From the NCBI GenBank assembly GCA_963829725.1, contig CAWHJW010000021.1, positions 186,001 through 250,000 of the forward strand: a DNA stretch of 64,000 nucleotides. The letters run 5' to 3'. Origin of the DNA: RYN-230 sp963829725 (lineage in GTDB: Bacteria; Actinomycetota; Actinomycetes; Streptosporangiales; Streptosporangiaceae). Shown here in pieces: positions 25,921-34,582 of the stretch. The notes under the pieces were generated by a model that saw only the letters and a list, made by a program, of their open reading frames with translations, was not told where the DNA came from and ran no database searches. Position 1 is the first letter of the stretch. Each line of letters opens with the position of its first letter. Position numbers and translations under genes: made by a program.

Positions 25921-27351
25921 GTGGCGACCACGAAGCAGGCGGGAAAATCCGTATCCGGGCCGGGGCCGACGGTGTTCGTCCTTTTCGGCGCGACCGGGGA
26001 CCTGGCCAAGCGGCTGGTGCTGCCGGCGTTCTACCGGCTGGCCTGCGAAGGGCTGCTGCCCCCGGAGTGGCGGCTGGTCGGCAACGGCCGGGGCGACGTG
26101 GCGGATGAGAACTTCCGGGCCCACGTGCACCATGTGCTCACCGAGTTCGGACCCGGGCCGGGGAAACAGGAGTGGGAGTCCTTCGCCCAGCGGGTGTTCT
26201 TCGCCGGCGGCGGGTTCAGCTCCGACAGCCCTGGCAGCCTGCTGGACGTCCTCGGCGAGGCCCGCTCCGCGCTGGGCCAGGATCCGCAGCTCGTCCATTA
26301 CCTGGCCGTCCCGCCGGTCGCCTTCTCCGGGCTGACCGCGGCGCTGGGCCAGCACGGGCTGGCCGGTGGCGCCCGGGTGGTCTACGAGAAGCCGTTCGGC
26401 ACCTCGGCGGACAATTTCCGCGAGCTCGACCGGCTCGTCCATGCCGTGCTGGACGAGCAGCAGGTGTACCGGATCGACCATTTCCTGGGGAAGGAAGCCA
26501 CCCAGGACCTGCACGTGCTGCGTTTCGCCAACGCGTCGTTCGCCGCGATGTGGAACCGCGAGCACATCGAGTCGGTGCAGATCGACGTGCCGGAGAAGCT
26601 GGGCATCACCGACCGGGCCCAGTTCTACGATGCGACCGGCGCGGTCCTGGACATGCTCGTCACGCACCTGTTCCAGGTGGCCGCCGAGATCGCCATGGAG
26701 CCGCCGGCCAGCCTGGGCCCGCTCGACCTGCAGGCCGCCCGGGAGAAGGTCATCGGGTGCTTCCGGCCGCTGGACCCGGGCCAGGTGGTGCTCGGCCAGT
26801 TCGACGGCTACCGGGACGTGCCCGGCGTCGACCCCCGGTCCAGCCGGGACACCTATGTGGCCGCCCGGTTGTGGATCGACAACGACCGGTGGCGGGACGT
26901 CCCGTTCTACCTGCGCACCGGCAAGCGGATGGCCGCGTCGCGGCAACGGGTCAGCCTGATCCTGCGCGAGCCGGACGGGCCGCTCCGCGGTCAGCTGCCG
27001 CCGCACGGGAACGTGCTGTCCTTGTCGCTGGCCGGGGACGGCGAGATCGATCTGTCCCTGATCGCCAAGAAGCCCGGGCCGGCCCTGGACCTGGACGTGG
27101 CGCACGCGGCGATCCCGCTGGCCAGCCTGCACGGGGCGGACCCGCTGCCGCCGTATGTGCGGCTCATCCACGACGTGCTGCTCGGCGACCGGTCGCTGTT
27201 CACCCGCCCGGACGGGCTGGCCGCCGTGTGGGACGTGTCCGGGCCGCTGCTGTCCAGCCCGCCGCTGGCCCGTCCCTACGCCCCGGGATCGTGGGGCCCC
27301 GCCGAGGCCCGGGAGCTGATCGCGCCGGGACGGTGGCTGCTCGGCCAGTGA
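25921..27351 (+). CDS. zwf: Glucose-6-phosphate dehydrogenase
   Basis: 476 aa from GTG 25921. It oxidises glucose-6-phosphate to the lactone with NAD(P)+, the first step of the pentose phosphate pathway. The nucleotide-binding GATGDLAKR lies near residue 24, the substrate and catalytic-His motif RIDHFLGKE near residue 184, and the second-domain sequences FYLRTGKRM and YVRLIHDVLLGD follow. It is not clustered with pgl, tal or opcA, as the main actinobacterial zwf usually is, so this may be a second isozyme. No RBS stands out before the GTG. Confidence 0.95.
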   Translation: MATTKQAGKSVSGPGPTVFVLFGATGDLAKRLVLPAFYRLACEGLLPPEWRLVGNGRGDVADENFRAHVHHVLTEFGPGPGKQEWESFAQRVFFAGGGFSSDSPGSLLDVLGEARSALGQDPQLVHYLAVPPVAFSGLTAALGQHGLAGGARVVYEKPFGTSADNFRELDRLVHAVLDEQQVYRIDHFLGKEATQDLHVLRFANASFAAMWNREHIESVQIDVPEKLGITDRAQFYDATGAVLDMLVTHLFQVAAEIAMEPPASLGPLDLQAAREKVIGCFRPLDPGQVVLGQFDGYRDVPGVDPRSSRDTYVAARLWIDNDRWRDVPFYLRTGKRMAASRQRVSLILREPDGPLRGQLPPHGNVLSLSLAGDGEIDLSLIAKKPGPALDLDVAHAAIPLASLHGADPLPPYVRLIHDVLLGDRSLFTRPDGLAAVWDVSGPLLSSPPLARPYAPGSWGPAEARELIAPGRWLLGQ

Positions 27352-27400
27352 CCGGCGGTGCTCCCCGCCGCGGCGGGCCGGGGTATGGCACGGTAGGCGC

Positions 27401-28138
27401 ATGCCGACCCGCCTGGTGCACCTCGTGGTAGACGCGAACGACCCGGCCCGGCTGGCCCGGTTCTGGGCCGCCGCCCTGGACTGGGAGATCGCCGACGAGG
27501 CCGCGGACGAGGCCGGCGTATGGCCGGCCGGGTACAGCTACCCTGACCCGGCCGCCGTGCCGCTGGTCTTCGTCCCGGTACCCGAGCCCAAGGCCGGGAA
27601 GAACCGGGTGCACCTGGACCTGGCCAGTACCTCCCTGGAGCACCAGGCGGAGCTGGTCGGGCGGCTGCGGGGGCTGGGCGCCCGGCCGCTCGACATCGGG
27701 CAGGGTGAGGCGCCCTGGGTGGTGCTGGCCGACCCGGAAGGCAACGAATTCTGCGTGCTGGAACCACGGCCGGTCTACGCGGGCACCCGCCCGGTCGCGG
27801 CGATCCTGACCGACTGCGCCGACCCGGCCGCCCTGGCGCAGTTCTGGGCCGCCACGGCGGGCTGGCCGGTCGCGTATGCGGAGGATCACATCTGCGGTCT
27901 CCGGTCCCCGGCCGGGGTGGGGCCGTATCTGGAATTCCTGCGCGTCCCGGACCGCAAGTCGGTCAAGAACCGGGTGCATCCGGACGTGGCACCGTACCGC
28001 GGCGAGGACCCGGCCGCGGAGGTGAGCAGGCTGCTTGACCTGGGCGCCGTCCCCGCCGACGTCGGCCAGGGCGAGGTCGGCTGGACGGTGCTGGCCGATC
28101 CCGAGGGCAACGAGCTCTGCGTCCTGTCCCCCCGGTAG
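27401..28138 (+). CDS. Two-domain VOC (glyoxalase-like) protein
   Basis: 245 aa made of two homologous halves of about 120 residues. Matching segments are DPARLARFWAAALDWE and DPAALAQFWAATAGWP, KNRVHLDLA and KNRVHPDVA, and VLADPEGNEFCVL and VLADPEGNELCVL. Each half is a betaalphabetabetabeta VOC module with the usual C-terminal metal-site Glu in GNEFC/GNELC. Substrates of this Glyoxalase_6-like group are unknown; options include antibiotic sequestration and aldehyde chemistry. Separate promoter likely, since about 50 bases separate it from zwf. Confidence 0.88.
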   Translation: MPTRLVHLVVDANDPARLARFWAAALDWEIADEAADEAGVWPAGYSYPDPAAVPLVFVPVPEPKAGKNRVHLDLASTSLEHQAELVGRLRGLGARPLDIGQGEAPWVVLADPEGNEFCVLEPRPVYAGTRPVAAILTDCADPAALAQFWAATAGWPVAYAEDHICGLRSPAGVGPYLEFLRVPDRKSVKNRVHPDVAPYRGEDPAAEVSRLLDLGAVPADVGQGEVGWTVLADPEGNELCVLSPR

Positions 28139-28257
28139 CCGGTCCCCTGGTTCTGGCGGCCGCACTGGTATCACGCCCGCGGGGGAGGCAACGGGGGGTG
28201 AAGACGGTGCTACCCTGCATGCGACCAAGCGCCGGATCGTGGCTGGGAGCCCCGTAC

Positions 28258-28797
28258 ATGCTGGAACGCACCCTCGTCATCGTCAAGCCCGATGCGTACG
28301 CGCGCGGCTTGACCGGCATCATCGTGTCCCGCCTGGAACAGCGGGGCCTGACGCTGGAGGCGATCCGGGTCTCCCACGGCGAGGCGGAAATCGTCGGCGA
28401 CCACTACCCGCGGTCGGAGGACTGGCTGGCCACGGTGGGGCGGAAGACCCTGGGCGACTACGCCAAGCTGGGCCTGTCCGCCCGGGAGCGGCTGGGCACG
28501 GAGGACGCGGTCGAGATCGGCCGCCGGGTGCACGCCTGGCTGACCGAGTTCATGCTCAGCGCCCCGGTCGTGCCCATGATCATCTCGGGGAACCGGGCGA
28601 TCGGGACCGTGCGGAAGATCGTCGGCGCGACGCTGCCGGTGGACGCCGCGCCGGGCACGATCCGCGGTGACTTCAGTTCCGACTCACCGGACCTGGCCAA
28701 CACCGAGCAGCGCCCGGTCAAGAACCTGGTGCACGCGTCCGGGGACCCCGACGAGGCGGCCCGCGAGATCAAGCTCTGGTTCCCGTCGCTCGGATAA
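28258..28797 (+). CDS. Nucleoside-diphosphate kinase, long form
   Basis: 179 aa from ATG 28258 (a longer frame exists, but similarity begins MLERTLVIVKPDAYARG). It transfers gamma-phosphate among nucleotides through the catalytic His159 in NLVHASG. RGLTLEAIR and IISGNRAIGTVRKIVGAT are family motifs. It is about 40 residues longer than the common 137-aa Ndk, mainly in an insertion between residues 45 and 80 (WLATVGRKTLGDYAKLG), as in other extended forms. A typical short ndk probably exists elsewhere in the genome. A hairpin follows, shared with the convergent efflux gene. Confidence 0.9.
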   Translation: MLERTLVIVKPDAYARGLTGIIVSRLEQRGLTLEAIRVSHGEAEIVGDHYPRSEDWLATVGRKTLGDYAKLGLSARERLGTEDAVEIGRRVHAWLTEFMLSAPVVPMIISGNRAIGTVRKIVGATLPVDAAPGTIRGDFSSDSPDLANTEQRPVKNLVHASGDPDEAAREIKLWFPSLG

Positions 28798-28884
28798 ACG
28801 ACGGCCCTGCGGGCCAGGGTCACCCGCCGCTGGGCCCAGTGACGTGGTCAGCTACCGCCGGCCACCGGAGCCCCGCCCTTTGGG

Positions 28885-28919
28885 CAGGCCCGTCCGCACC
28901 TGCGTGCGGACGGGGCCTG
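28885..28919. terminator. Bidirectional hairpin between ndk-like and MFS genes
   Basis: A 15-bp stem with a one-base bulge, CAGGCCCGTCCGCAC / GTGCGGACGGGGCCTG, with a CTGC loop. It sits between two convergent genes and has no T tract on either side. Confidence 0.7.
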
Positions 28920-28977
28920 TCCCACGAGCGCGCGCCCCGTCCCCGGGGACGGCCGGGCCAGCCCGGGATCACCCGGG

Positions 28978-30558
28978 TTACGGCCGGGAATCAGCGGCGA
29001 GCGGGGCAGGCCGCGCCGCGGCGTCCGCTGGCCCGGCCGGCGCCGGCACCGTGCTCGGCGGCTGGGCGGGCAGGAACGCCACGGCCAGGACCGCGCCGGC
29101 CAAGGCCACGCTCCCGGCTACCACGCAGCCGATGCTGAGGCCGTGCAGGAAGGCACCGGACGCGGCGTGCTGGACGGCGGCGCCGAGAGCGCGGTGCCCG
29201 GTCGCGGCGAGCCCGCGGGAGACGGTGTAAGCCGCGCCCACCGACTGCTGGGCGACGGCCGCGAAGCGGCCCGGCAGCGCCGCGGGCAGGCTGGCGGTCA
29301 GCCGCGAGCCGTACAGCGAGGCGTAAATGCTGCCGATGACGGCCACCCCGAGGGTCCCGCCGAGCAGCCGGGTGGAGTCATTGACCGCCGACCCGACGCC
29401 GGCCTGCCGCCGGGAAACGGCGCCCATGATGGACTCGGTGGCCGGCGCGGACGTCAGGCCCATGCCCAGCCCGTACAGCACCATCTGGACGGCGATGATG
29501 CGGTAGCTGATCGTCGCCGTGGTGACCAAGGCCACCCACGCGTAGAAGCCGGCCATGGCGACCAGCCCGGCCGTGACCACCAGCTTGGTCCCGGCCCGCA
29601 CCGCGAGCTGCGTGCCGGCCACGGATCCCACGCCGACCGACAGGGCGACCGGGAGCAGGTGCACGCCGGTGGAGAGCGGCCCGTACCCCCGCAGGAACTG
29701 GAAGTACTGCGTCATCAGGAAGATGAAGCCGAGCAGGGTGAAGAACGCCACCGTGACCGCGCCGCTGGCCGCGCTGAAGCGCATGTTGCGGAACAGCCGG
29801 ACGTCCAGCATCGGGTGCGGGGTCCGCTGCTCCCAGCCGATGAACGCGGCCAGCAGAACGGCCGAGCCGGCGAACCCGGCGATGCTGCGGGCCGCACCCC
29901 AGCCGTAGGCCGGCGCCTCGATGATGGTGAAGACCAGCAGGGCCATGGCGGCCGACGACAACAGCAGCCCCGGGATGTCCACTGGCGCGGCCTCCGGGTC
30001 CTTCGAGGTGGGCACGCTCACCGCGGCCAGCAGGGCGGCGGCCGCCGCCACCGGCCCCATCGCGACGAAAATGCTCGACCAGCTGAAATGCTCCAGCAGC
30101 CAGCCGCCGACGATCGGGCCCAGCGCGATCGCGACCCCCGCGCTCGCGCCCCACAGCCCGATGGCACGGGCCCGCTCGGCGCGGCCGGTGAAGACATTGG
30201 AGATCAGCGACAGGGTCGCCGGGAAGGTCATCGCGGCTCCCAGCCCCATCACCGCCCGGGCGGCGATCAACTGGGCCGGGGTGGTGGTGAAACCGCCGGC
30301 CACGCTCGCGGTCCCGAAGACGCCGAGGCCGGCCAGCAGCATCCCCTTCCGCCCGGCCCGGTCCGAGAGGCTGCCGAAGGTCAGCAGCAAGGCCGCGAAG
30401 ACCAGGTTGTACGCGTCCACCACCCACTGCAGCTGCGTGGTGGTGGCGTGCAGTTCGCGCACCAGGCTGGGCAGCGCGACGTTGACCAGTGTGGTGTCGA
30501 GGTTGATGGCGAACGAGGCGAGGAGCAGGGCGGTGAGGATGATCGGCTTGGATCGCAT
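28978..30558 (-). CDS. MFS drug efflux transporter, DHA2 (EmrB/QacA) family
   Basis: 526 aa starting MRSKPIILTALLLASF. An upstream in-frame ATG at 30594 is less likely because it lies inside the operator region. Fourteen hydrophobic segments are evident. Motif A GSLSDRAGRKGMLLAG after helix 2, the DHA2 helix-1 motif NLDTTLVNVALP, and helix-5 motif C (GASAGVAIALGPIVGGWLLE) are present. It exports hydrophobic drugs by proton antiport. Divergent from an HxlR regulator 80 bases away, its probable repressor. The tail is a Pro/Ala stretch. Confidence 0.94.
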   Translation of the reverse strand: MRSKPIILTALLLASFAINLDTTLVNVALPSLVRELHATTTQLQWVVDAYNLVFAALLLTFGSLSDRAGRKGMLLAGLGVFGTASVAGGFTTTPAQLIAARAVMGLGAAMTFPATLSLISNVFTGRAERARAIGLWGASAGVAIALGPIVGGWLLEHFSWSSIFVAMGPVAAAAALLAAVSVPTSKDPEAAPVDIPGLLLSSAAMALLVFTIIEAPAYGWGAARSIAGFAGSAVLLAAFIGWEQRTPHPMLDVRLFRNMRFSAASGAVTVAFFTLLGFIFLMTQYFQFLRGYGPLSTGVHLLPVALSVGVGSVAGTQLAVRAGTKLVVTAGLVAMAGFYAWVALVTTATISYRIIAVQMVLYGLGMGLTSAPATESIMGAVSRRQAGVGSAVNDSTRLLGGTLGVAVIGSIYASLYGSRLTASLPAALPGRFAAVAQQSVGAAYTVSRGLAATGHRALGAAVQHAASGAFLHGLSIGCVVAGSVALAGAVLAVAFLPAQPPSTVPAPAGPADAAARPAPLAADSRP

Positions 30559-30638
30559 AGTTGAAATTCTCAACCTCTTACATGAGAAAGTCAACTAACT
30601 AGACTCGCAAATCAACTACTTCCGGATAGGATGGCGGC
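30559..30638. promoter_or_regulatory. Divergent promoter/operator for the efflux pump and HxlR regulator
   Basis: 80 A+T-rich bases. A near-perfect inverted repeat GTTGAAATTCTCAAC lies at 30560-30574 just before the pump start, and two direct copies of TCAACTA lie at 30591-30597 and 30612-30618, exactly 21 bases (two helical turns) apart. HxlR dimers typically bind such spaced sites, so this is probably the shared, autoregulated operator. Confidence 0.65.
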
Positions 30639-31286
30639 ATGCGGAGCTACGGTCAGTACTGCTCGGTGGCCAAGGCGCTCGACGTCGTCGGCGACCGGTG
30701 GACCCTGCTCGTCATCCGGGAACTCCTCATCCAGGGCCCGTGCCGGTACACCGACCTGAAGAACGGGCTCCCGGGCATTGCCAGCAACCTGCTCTCGGAG
30801 CGGCTACGCGAACTGGAGCAGGCGGGGCTGGTCCGGCGGGAGCAGGCAGCACCGCCTGTGGCCACCTCGCTCTTTCACCTGACCGCCGCGGGGATGGAAC
30901 TGGAGCCCGTGCTGGCCGCCCTCGGCGGCTGGGGAATCCGGTACATGACTCAGCCGGCGGATGGTGACGAGTTCCGCAGCCACTGGTTCGCTTACCCAGT
31001 CGCACTGTTCCTGCGCGACCAGGATCCCGGCGGGCCGCCGGTGACGATCGAACTGCGCAGCACAGCACACCCCGCGGTGATCGAGGTCTCGGACGGCACG
31101 GTGCGCACCCGCCTCGGCCCCGCGGCCTCGCCCGACCTGGTGCTGAGCGGGCCTCCGCCGCTCATCCTCGGCCTGCTGTCGGCCCACCTGACCCTGGCCG
31201 AGGCGCAGGACCGCGGGCTGTCCATCAGCGGTGACACCGGGGTGCTGGACCGCGTCCGGCCCGGCCAGGCGGCCACGCCGCCCTGA
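30639..31286 (+). CDS. HxlR-family regulator fused to an SCP2-like domain
   Basis: 215 aa. Residues 1-100 are an HxlR winged helix (YCSVAKALDVVGDRWTLLVI, NLLSERLRELEQAGLVRR). The usual ligand-responsive Cys near the N-terminus is present at YGQYCSVA. Residues 108-205 form an alpha/beta sterol-carrier-like domain (VTIELRSTAHPAVIEVSDG, then PDLVLSGPPPLILGLLSAHL), as in a known subset of actinobacterial HxlR proteins. The extra domain may bind a hydrophobic inducer, fitting control of the divergent efflux pump. No other regulator is near. Confidence 0.88.
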   Translation: MRSYGQYCSVAKALDVVGDRWTLLVIRELLIQGPCRYTDLKNGLPGIASNLLSERLRELEQAGLVRREQAAPPVATSLFHLTAAGMELEPVLAALGGWGIRYMTQPADGDEFRSHWFAYPVALFLRDQDPGGPPVTIELRSTAHPAVIEVSDGTVRTRLGPAASPDLVLSGPPPLILGLLSAHLTLAEAQDRGLSISGDTGVLDRVRPGQAATPP

Positions 31287-31426
31287 TGCCCGCGGCCGGG
31301 GATGAGCGGCGCGGCGGCGGGCAACTGGACGCGGGGCTCGGGCCCGAGCCAGAGCCCCGCGCTGGAAGGGGCCTTCCCGCCGGTAAGAGCGACAGGCCTC
31401 CGCCGCGTGTTACTAAGCGCCTTAGA

Positions 31427-31912
31427 TCAACCGGCGCCGCGGACCCGGAAGAACATCGTCGGGTACCAGAAGGCGTTCCACTGATGCCACCCGATCAGGG
31501 TGCCCGGTTCTTGCGCTCCGAAGGTGTGGCCTGCGCGCACGAAGAACTCCACGTGCCCGATGCCATAGAACGCCAGGTCCCCCCGGCGTGCCTGCGACTC
31601 GTTCTCCGGGATCAGCCTCCCGGAGGCGAGCATGTCGTAGGTGGAGCGGCCGAAGTTCAGGCCCTCACGGGAGTACGCGGCCATGACCAGCCCCGAGCAG
31701 TCGAAGCAGGCGGGGCCGCTACCCCCCCAGCAGTAGGGCTCGCCCGCGTGCGAGCGCGCCCAGAAGAAGGCCGTCATCCGCGGTGTCTGGGTGCCCGCGC
31801 TGGCGGACTGATGGGAGCCAGCGAGCGGGAGAGCCAGGAGCGCGGCCGCGGCGACGGCGAGAACGGCCAGACGATGCCTAGAAAGACGGGAAATTGCGCG
31901 ATGCTTGCCCAC
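31427..31912 (-). CDS. Secreted NlpC/P60-family peptidoglycan hydrolase
   Basis: 161 aa from GTG 31912. A basic N-terminus followed by LAVLAVAAAALLALPLAG is a signal peptide, cleaved near residue 40. The rest is a minimal NlpC/P60 domain with catalytic Cys72 in DCSGLVMAAY and His120 in GHVEFFV. It cleaves peptide stems between D-Glu and diamino acid residues. No LysM or other wall-binding domain is present. The upstream 250 bases are A+T-richer, with a promoter-like TATGTAAAT on this strand around 32050. Confidence 0.92.
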   Translation of the reverse strand: MGKHRAISRLSRHRLAVLAVAAAALLALPLAGSHQSASAGTQTPRMTAFFWARSHAGEPYCWGGSGPACFDCSGLVMAAYSREGLNFGRSTYDMLASGRLIPENESQARRGDLAFYGIGHVEFFVRAGHTFGAQEPGTLIGWHQWNAFWYPTMFFRVRGAG

Positions 31913-32164
31913 GAGTGGGGCCCCTAGATCGCAGTGTGCTTCTGCTGTGCTAGCCGCGGGTTCACGGCGACCAGCCGAAACTCAGCCAGAAAGCCCGACA
32001 AACTCAGCACCGTAGCCCAATTCGGGCGACAGTCCGGGGGGTTTCCGACTATTTACATACCCACTCAGACCCAGTGACACCATCCAGCCCCTTCCCGCCC
32101 CACCTGCCCCTGCGCTTTTCACGCGCGGAGCGGGTTACGGGGTTTCCGGGGGTCACCCCCCGGG

Positions 32165-32710
32165 CTACTCGCCAGCGATGCGCGGGGGGTGCGGGGGGTT
32201 CGTCCCCCCGGGCTGGCACAGCCAGTAGGCCAGGGCGTGCATGCCTAGTGTTATCGGCACCCCTGCGGCCGCAACCGCCAGCGCGGCACGGTCGGTATCG
32301 GTCAGGCCGTCGCGGGCGAGTTCCCGGCGCGCCCAGAGCCAGAACGGGATCACCATGGTCGGTGCCGTGATCGCGCCGGACACGTACTGCCGGGCGACGG
32401 CGGAGGCCGCCAGGTGCCCGAATCCATGCAGGCCAAACCCCAGGAGCGCGCCGCGGAAGGCGGCCGACCGGCCGCCGGAGCGGATCCCCAGCACCGTCGC
32501 CGTCCCCATGACCGCGCCCATCATCCCGAACACGGCCAGGAACTCCGACGGGGAGATCCCGGCCCGGCGCAGCGGGCCCGGGACCGGCACCCGGTCCGGC
32601 AGCCTGGCCAGCACCTGCTGGCTGGTCCGGCTCATCGTCGCGAGTTCTTCGATGTCACTGATCGCCCAGGCCACCAGGAGCCCCAGGCTGACCTTCGTCG
32701 AGCGCCGCAT
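32165..32710 (-). CDS. HXXEE-domain membrane protein
   Basis: 181 aa from the ATG at 32710, which follows GAGGGTGAGGG. Several hydrophobic helices (STKVSLGLLVAWAISDIEEL; FLAVFGMMGAVMGTATVL; the segment around GFGLHGFGHLAAS; the last around PITLGMHALAYWL). The family's N-terminal H-x-x-E-E appears as SDIEE, so the first His is replaced, while the second conserved GLHGFGH is kept. HXXEE proteins are uncharacterised multi-pass membrane proteins. Standalone gene. Confidence 0.75.
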   Translation of the reverse strand: MRRSTKVSLGLLVAWAISDIEELATMSRTSQQVLARLPDRVPVPGPLRRAGISPSEFLAVFGMMGAVMGTATVLGIRSGGRSAAFRGALLGFGLHGFGHLAASAVARQYVSGAITAPTMVIPFWLWARRELARDGLTDTDRAALAVAAAGVPITLGMHALAYWLCQPGGTNPPHPPRIAGE

Positions 32711-32815
32711 TCCCTCACCCTCGCCCGCTCCGGGGCAGCCTGGTAGGGCCCTTGGCCCCGCCATAGGCCGGCCCGGGCGTGCACCGCGGGCCAGCCTGCG
32801 GGCAGGGCCGGGGGC

Positions 32816-32929
32816 CTAGGAGCTGCGGACCCAGGTGACGGTGAACCCGTTGCCGCCGTTCAGCGCACCAGGCTGAGCCTTGACGCTGCCCGCCGAGTCG
32901 ATCATGGTGATCTCGTCGTCGCAGGCCAT
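32816..32929 (-). pseudogene. C-terminal stump of an unidentified gene next to the IS
   Basis: A 37-codon frame (DDEITMIDSAGSVKAQPGAL then NGFTVTWVRSS and a stop). Its amino-acid use is protein-like, but the 5' end runs into the left end of the transposon, whose ATG now begins the frame. It is probably the tail of a gene disrupted by the insertion; the head is not recognisable at the other side. Confidence 0.45.
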
Positions 32930-32991
32930 TAAAGAGCGCACGGCAAGACGAGGACGGGGATGGTGCATAATGCTGCCACCTCTCCATATAG

Positions 32992-33020
32992 ACGCACCCC
33001 CTGAGAGGGTGCGTTTTTTT
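32992..33020 (+). terminator. Intrinsic terminator at the left end of the IS
   Basis: Stem ACGCACCC / GGGTGCGT with an 8-base loop followed by seven T residues on the plus strand, the only classical T-tract terminator in the window. It would stop plus-strand transcription entering antisense to the transposase, or end a short RNA begun near the CATAAT at about 32966. Confidence 0.8.
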
Positions 33021-33049
33021 CAGGGGTGGGTCATTGCCGGGTATTTCGG

Positions 33050-34582
33050 TCATGCGGTGAGTCCGAGGGCGGGGATGCTGTCCGGGTCGTAGCGGGTCAG
33101 GAGTTTTTCGTTGCGGTAGCGGTTTTTGTAATAGTTCATGTAGTCGTCGAGGTCGCAGTTGATGACGACGGCGCGGAGCTTGAGGATGACTTCAGCCCCG
33201 TCGGGGGACCATCTGGCCCCGGTAATTCCGAATCTGTCCTCGATGACGAAGCGGCAGGCGCCCTCGATCACCCCGGTGGCGATCGGCCATCCGGCGGCCA
33301 GGGCCTTGTCGTACTTCATGTACATGTGGTTGTTGTTCAGGTAGGTGACGGCCCTGTCCACGTCGGACAGGTCCAGCCGGCTGTTCCGGGCGCGGGCCCT
33401 GGCGGCGACGGACGCCAGGGTGGCGGCGACGGCCTTGGCACGGCCGTGCAGCACCCGCAGCTTCTGCCCGTCGGCCCATTCGCGGGCGGCCTGCGGGTCG
33501 CCGGGATGCAGCGCGGCAGCTGCTTTGCCCAGGTAGCCGCTGACGTGGATGAAATCGATGAAGACGGGCACCTTCAGGCCGCGGGCCCTGGCGTGGGCGC
33601 CGATCGCGGTGATCTGCTGCTTGTTCCCGTCGACGAGGAACACCCGCTGCCGCACGCGGAGCTCGTCGCGGCGGTCGCCTTCGTCGTAGGCGGCCCCGAT
33701 CATGTCGTGGATGGTCTCGGTGATCGAGGCGGACACCCACTTGTCGCGCGCCTGCGGGCCGGGATGGGCCTTGCGGCGGGCCGGCGGGGCGGCGATGTCC
33801 TCGGGCTCGCGGACGGCGGGGGTGAAGTCGGCGACCGCGATGACCTCGGCCATCTTCTTGATCCCCGGATGAGCGGCGTCAGTCTCGCCCTCGCCCTTGC
33901 GGTACTCCGGGCGCATCGCGATGCCCTTCCCGCCGGCCTGGAACATGATCACGTCGCTGGCCGGCAGCCCGGTGTCCGCGCCGGCGGCCCGCTGCTCGTA
34001 GAAGTCATCGGTCCAGGCCGCCAGTTCCGCGGCGATCCCGGCCAGCTGCGCCGGGCCGATCGTCACCCCGGTCCGGGCCTGGATCACGTCCCGGGCCTGC
34101 CCGTAACCGCCTTCGGACAGGTGGTACGCCACCAGGGCCCGCATCCCCAGCGAGTACGGGTCATCGGGGAGCATCCACCGGGCATCGGCCGGGTACAGGT
34201 TCGCCTCCCGCCGGTTCCGGTACGCCATCCGGGTCGCGCGGACCGGCCCGAAGATGGACACCACGCCCCGGTCATGGCCTTTCTCCACGGTGCCGTGCCG
34301 GATCCCCGCCACGCTGGTGACCTGCGGCATCCGCTCCTCGCACCCGGCGTCGATGGTGAACGTGGCCTCCAGCAGCTGCCGCTGCAGCTCCCGTCCCGAC
34401 TGCGCGATCTCCGTCTCCCGGTCCCCGTGATCCAGGGCGCCGGCCTCCTGCGCCGTCCACGTCAGCATCTGCGCGAACTGCTCCACCGGGGCGGCCAGCG
34501 CTGCCGCCAGCTCCCCGCTCACCGGGCACTGGGTCCCGTCCTCTCCGGTCACCGTCACCGTCACCGAAACCGCCAGCTCCAT
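33050..34582 (-). CDS. ISKra4-family transposase
   Basis: 510 aa from the ATG at 34582, preceded by GGAGGA. The frame extends further upstream without a good start. Recognised by QRVFLVDGNKQQITAIGAHA, VFIDFIHVSGYLGKAAAAL and GVIEGACRFVIEDRFGITGA near the C-terminus, typical of ISKra4 DDE transposases in Frankia and Streptomyces. The frame is uninterrupted, so the element could be active. It catalyses its own cut- or copy-and-paste movement. No passenger gene is seen. The low-complexity region on the upstream side is the element's own left-over end. Confidence 0.9.
   Translation of the reverse strand: MELAVSVTVTVTGEDGTQCPVSGELAAALAAPVEQFAQMLTWTAQEAGALDHGDRETEIAQSGRELQRQLLEATFTIDAGCEERMPQVTSVAGIRHGTVEKGHDRGVVSIFGPVRATRMAYRNRREANLYPADARWMLPDDPYSLGMRALVAYHLSEGGYGQARDVIQARTGVTIGPAQLAGIAAELAAWTDDFYEQRAAGADTGLPASDVIMFQAGGKGIAMRPEYRKGEGETDAAHPGIKKMAEVIAVADFTPAVREPEDIAAPPARRKAHPGPQARDKWVSASITETIHDMIGAAYDEGDRRDELRVRQRVFLVDGNKQQITAIGAHARARGLKVPVFIDFIHVSGYLGKAAAALHPGDPQAAREWADGQKLRVLHGRAKAVAATLASVAARARARNSRLDLSDVDRAVTYLNNNHMYMKYDKALAAGWPIATGVIEGACRFVIEDRFGITGARWSPDGAEVILKLRAVVINCDLDDYMNYYKNRYRNEKLLTRYDPDSIPALGLTA

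Noticed and set aside
31913..32164. Possible c-di-AMP (ydaO) riboswitch upstream of the NlpC/P60 gene
   Set aside because: Context is right, since wall hydrolases often have one, and a GCCCGAAT segment exists, but the other conserved blocks of the motif could not be found. A covariance search would be decisive.
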